In this document: positions 61,725 through 64,000 of the stretch, one piece after another | Position numbering within the stretch: the first letter of the stretch is position 1 | Layout of the letters: each line of letters begins with the position of its first letter | Origin: Steroidobacter gossypii | Lineage (GTDB): Bacteria; Pseudomonadota; Gammaproteobacteria; Steroidobacterales; Steroidobacteraceae | Assembly (NCBI RefSeq): GCF_016801985.1 | Contig: NZ_JAEVLS010000001.1 | Coordinates: 930,001 to 994,000 of the forward strand | Reading direction: 5' to 3' | DNA length: 64,000 nt | Position numbers and translations under genes: made by a program | Notes under the pieces: generated by a model | Told to the model about the DNA's origin: nothing | The model's database searches: none | The model's input: the letters and a program-made list of their open reading frames with translations, nothing else

Positions 61725-63188
61725 TTACATGGCGCTGACAGGCTCGACCGCGCCGTACTTTTCCAGGACCTTGCCGAGCGCCTTGGCATCGCCCACCGCG
61801 ACGATCTGCAGCCGCTCGCGGTCGTAGTATTTTTTCGCGACCCGCTGGATATCGGCCGGCGTGACCGCTTCGACCCGCTGGGGATAGGTATCCCAGTAAT
61901 CGGCCGGTAGACGATAGATCTTCTGAGTCGCCAGATTGCCCATCAAGGCTTGCGGAGAGTCGAGCGAGAGCGCGAATCGCCCGATCAGTGCGCGGCGCGC
62001 ATTGATCAGTTCCTGGCTCGAGACCGGTTCGCTGGCGATACGCTGCAGCTCCACACTCAACTCGTGCATTGCGCCCTCCGTGACCGCGGTACGCACATCG
62101 GTGCTGGCGACCACCACCCCTGGGAAAGTGGTTCCGGTAAACGAGCTATAGACCCCGTAGGTATAGCCCTTGTCCTCCCGAAGATTCATGAACAGTCGCG
62201 ACGCTGGCCCGCCGCCGAGGATGTGATTCATGACCAGCATGGCGAAGTAATCGTCGTGATCCCGCTGGATGCCGAGCGCGCCCACCCACAGCGAGGTTTG
62301 CACCGAGCCCGGCCGGTCGACCAGCAGCACGCGCGCCTTGTCCGGACCTTTGGGCGGGGGCAGCGAGATCTGATCGAGCTCCGCTTTGGGCCAGTCGCCG
62401 AAGTGCCGCTCCAGTCTGGCCACCAGATCTTTCAGAGAGATGTCGCCGTGCGCGATCAGAAACCCGTTGTTGGGCGGATAGCGCGCCGCGTGGAACGCAG
62501 CCAGATCGGCGCGGCTCAGTTGTTTCATCACCGCTTCGCTCGGCACCACCAGTGCGCCGGGATGCTCGCCGTAGACGGCTCGCATGAACTGCTCTTGCGC
62601 CTGGAAGCTCGGATTCGCACGTCGAAGCTCCAGCTGCGCCAGGAAACGCGTGCGGAATTTTTCCAGCTCGGAGTCGGGGAAGGTGGGATTGCGAATCACA
62701 TCGGCGACCAGCGCGATGGTCGGATCCACGTAATCGCTCAAGCCGGTCACCGACACGACGCTCTCGCCCGAAGCCGGGCCGGAGCTCGAGGACAGGCTGG
62801 CGCCAAGCGTCGCGAGTTGCTCGGCGATCTCGCGGCTGGAACGGTTCTTGGTGCCCTCACGCAGCAGACTTGCTGTGACCATCGAGACGCCGCGTTTGTC
62901 CGGCGGATCCGCCAGACCGCCGCCGTTGAACCACAGCTGCAGCGAGAACGTCGGCAGTTTGCGATCTTCCAGCAGCGACACGCGCAAGCCGTTCGACAGC
63001 ACGGCCTCTTGAGGCTTGGGCAATTGCACGCGCAACGTCTGCGGATTGACGGGGGCTTTGCCTTTCAGCTCGACGCCTTTGGTCGAGGCGCCAGCGGGAG
63101 CGTCCGCCGGCGTTTGCGCAGCGGCCGGCACGAACATCAGCGCCGACAACAGCGCCAGCAGGAAATGTTTGGATGTAAGCATGGTCAT
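61725..63188 (-). CDS. M16-family peptidase, non-catalytic partner
   Basis: 487 residues with a signal peptide (MTMLTSKHFLLALLSALMFV...AAA). The region where active M16 enzymes carry HxxEH reads GGGLADPPDKRGVSMVTASL, so the zinc site is absent. The second-half substrate-binding Arg/Tyr motif NLREDKGYTYGVYSSF is intact. This is the pattern of the beta-type partner in two-gene M16 systems, where one subunit supplies zinc and the other the R/Y pair. It lies 11 bp downstream of the other M16 gene. Confidence 0.87.
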   Translation of the reverse strand: MTMLTSKHFLLALLSALMFVPAAAQTPADAPAGASTKGVELKGKAPVNPQTLRVQLPKPQEAVLSNGLRVSLLEDRKLPTFSLQLWFNGGGLADPPDKRGVSMVTASLLREGTKNRSSREIAEQLATLGASLSSSSGPASGESVVSVTGLSDYVDPTIALVADVIRNPTFPDSELEKFRTRFLAQLELRRANPSFQAQEQFMRAVYGEHPGALVVPSEAVMKQLSRADLAAFHAARYPPNNGFLIAHGDISLKDLVARLERHFGDWPKAELDQISLPPPKGPDKARVLLVDRPGSVQTSLWVGALGIQRDHDDYFAMLVMNHILGGGPASRLFMNLREDKGYTYGVYSSFTGTTFPGVVVASTDVRTAVTEGAMHELSVELQRIASEPVSSQELINARRALIGRFALSLDSPQALMGNLATQKIYRLPADYWDTYPQRVEAVTPADIQRVAKKYYDRERLQIVAVGDAKALGKVLEKYGAVEPVSAM

Positions 63189-63199
63189 AGCCTGCTCGC

Positions 63200-64000
63200 T
63201 TACGGTCCCGGGGTCGGGGTCGGAGCCGCCGCTGGCGCGGGCAGCGTCGTCAGCACGGTACGATTCGTGGGCTGCAAATATTTCTTGGCGACACGCTGCA
63301 CATCCGCGCGCGTCACCGCTTCGATCTTAGCCAGACGCGTGTTGATCAAGTGTGGATCGCGGAACAGGATGGTGTAAGTGCCCAGGATTCTCGCGCGGTT
63401 CTGCGCACTGCGAATGCTCTGCAAATAACCCATGCGTGTGGCATTGCGCGCCTTCTGCAATTCCCAATCGGCGATGGGGTGTTCGACGATCCTGGAGATC
63501 TCCTCGTAGATCGCGGCCTCCACTTCTTCCGGCTTGCGATCCGGCCGCACCGTGGCGGTGATATAGAAACCGCCGGTGCCGATGCGCTCCTCGACGTAGC
63601 CGCCGATTCCGGTCACCAGCTCCTTTTCCTTGCTGATGGTCTGATACAGCCGCGAGCTGTCGCCGCTTTGGAGCACCGAGGACAGGACTTGCAGCGCCGC
63701 CTGATCCGGGCCGTTGCCGACATCGCCTTTGTAGCCGATGAGCAGTTGCGCCGCGCGCGCCAGCGGATCGGTCAGCGTCTCTCTACGCTCCGCCTTCTGC
63801 GGAGGATCGATCAGATCCACCGGTGGCGGCGCCGGTTGACGGGGGATGTCTTCGAAGTACTTGCGAATCAGCGCCAGCGCGTCGTCGCGCTTGAAGTCGC
63901 CGACCACCGAGAGCACGGCATTGTTGGGCGCGTAATAGATGCGAAAGAACTCGGCCACGTCCTCCACGCTCGCGGCGTTCAAGTCTTCCATCGAGCCGAT
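63200..64000 (-). CDS. M16-family peptidase (5' part outside window)
   Basis: The last 266 residues of an M16 metallopeptidase; the frame stays open to the window edge, so the N-terminal half with the expected zinc motif cannot be seen. Visible features are VEDVAEFFRIYYAPNNAVLS, VVGDFKRDDALALIRKYFED and the C-terminal domain with LYQTISKEKELVTGIGGYVE. It ends in a short Pro/Thr/Ala tail. By operon logic it is the catalytic partner of the following gene. Which one carries the active zinc site is inference. Confidence 0.82.
   Translation of the reverse strand: MGSMEDLNAASVEDVAEFFRIYYAPNNAVLSVVGDFKRDDALALIRKYFEDIPRQPAPPPVDLIDPPQKAERRETLTDPLARAAQLLIGYKGDVGNGPDQAALQVLSSVLQSGDSSRLYQTISKEKELVTGIGGYVEERIGTGGFYITATVRPDRKPEEVEAAIYEEISRIVEHPIADWELQKARNATRMGYLQSIRSAQNRARILGTYTILFRDPHLINTRLAKIEAVTRADVQRVAKKYLQPTNRTVLTTLPAPAAAPTPTPGP

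Noticed and set aside
1-64000. tRNA, rRNA, CRISPR arrays, transposases or phage genes
   Set aside because: None recognised: no tRNA cloverleaf arms, no regular repeat-spacer pattern and no integrase or transposase motifs among the reading frames.

Overview
The window is about 64 kb of GC-rich chromosome with densely packed genes. It most likely comes from a gammaproteobacterium near the Xanthomonadales/Nevskiales/Steroidobacterales. The evidence is the order polA - (intergenic sRNA) - engB - cytochrome c4 - dsbA, which is the Pseudomonas/enteric polA neighbourhood, together with a TamA/TamB pair, a FadE-type acyl-CoA dehydrogenase, a type-2 malate dehydrogenase, and an arginine cluster that uses an N-acyl-ornithine carbamoyltransferase as in Xanthomonas and Bacteroidetes. 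I saw no rRNA, tRNA, CRISPR, insertion sequence or prophage.

Layout. 1-6.3 kb: a partial MDR reductase, a DUF3617 protein, the three-domain ligase LigD, a CAP-domain secreted protein, DUF3565 and a low-complexity secreted protein. 6.4-11.3 kb: a secreted subtilisin-like protease divergent from an ECF sigma/anti-sigma pair, then a membrane phospholipase-D-like protein overlapping tail-to-tail with a secreted nuclease. 11.3-15 kb: an Mla-type lipid transport operon (permease with STAS domain, ATPase, MCE protein, lipoprotein). 15-23.4 kb: an MscS channel, OtsA, Mdh, FadE, DUF4399 and DinB. 23.5-25.1 kb: a divergent pair of FlhD-like (apparently a tandem FlhD) and FlhC-like regulators. 25-34 kb: NudC, an NRDE protein, TamA/TamB, an alpha/beta hydrolase and a Nudix hydrolase. 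34-43.7 kb: RarD, then argR-argG-(unknown P-loop gene)-argC-argD-argF'-argB-argH. 43.7-54.6 kb: a thioesterase, LptM, PolA, two small outer-membrane barrels, a candidate sigmaE-type sRNA, EngB, cytochrome c4, a lipoprotein DsbA, CorA, a NYN/OST-HTH protein, a YafD-like phosphatase and a small protein. 55-60.3 kb: a membrane CheA-like kinase, CheY-like regulator, CheX-like phosphatase and a receiver-TM-TonB fusion. 60.3-64 kb: an NTP/NDP-exchanger-like transporter and a pair of M16 peptidases.

The best candidates for undescribed biology are four. (1) The kinase/CheY/CheX/receiver-TonB operon would link phosphorelay to TonB energy transduction. (2) The divergent FlhD-FlhD-like/FlhC-like pair has no flagellar genes around it. 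(3) A roughly 118-nt sRNA sits behind a sigmaE/AlgU-type promoter at the Spot 42/ErsA locus. (4) The arginine cluster has an unassigned P-loop gene and a carbamoyltransferase whose acyl-specificity residue is alanine, neither of the known types. PolA has also lost every catalytic residue of its 3'-5' proofreading site. Family assignments come from reading motifs and from remembered family sequences; no database search was possible.
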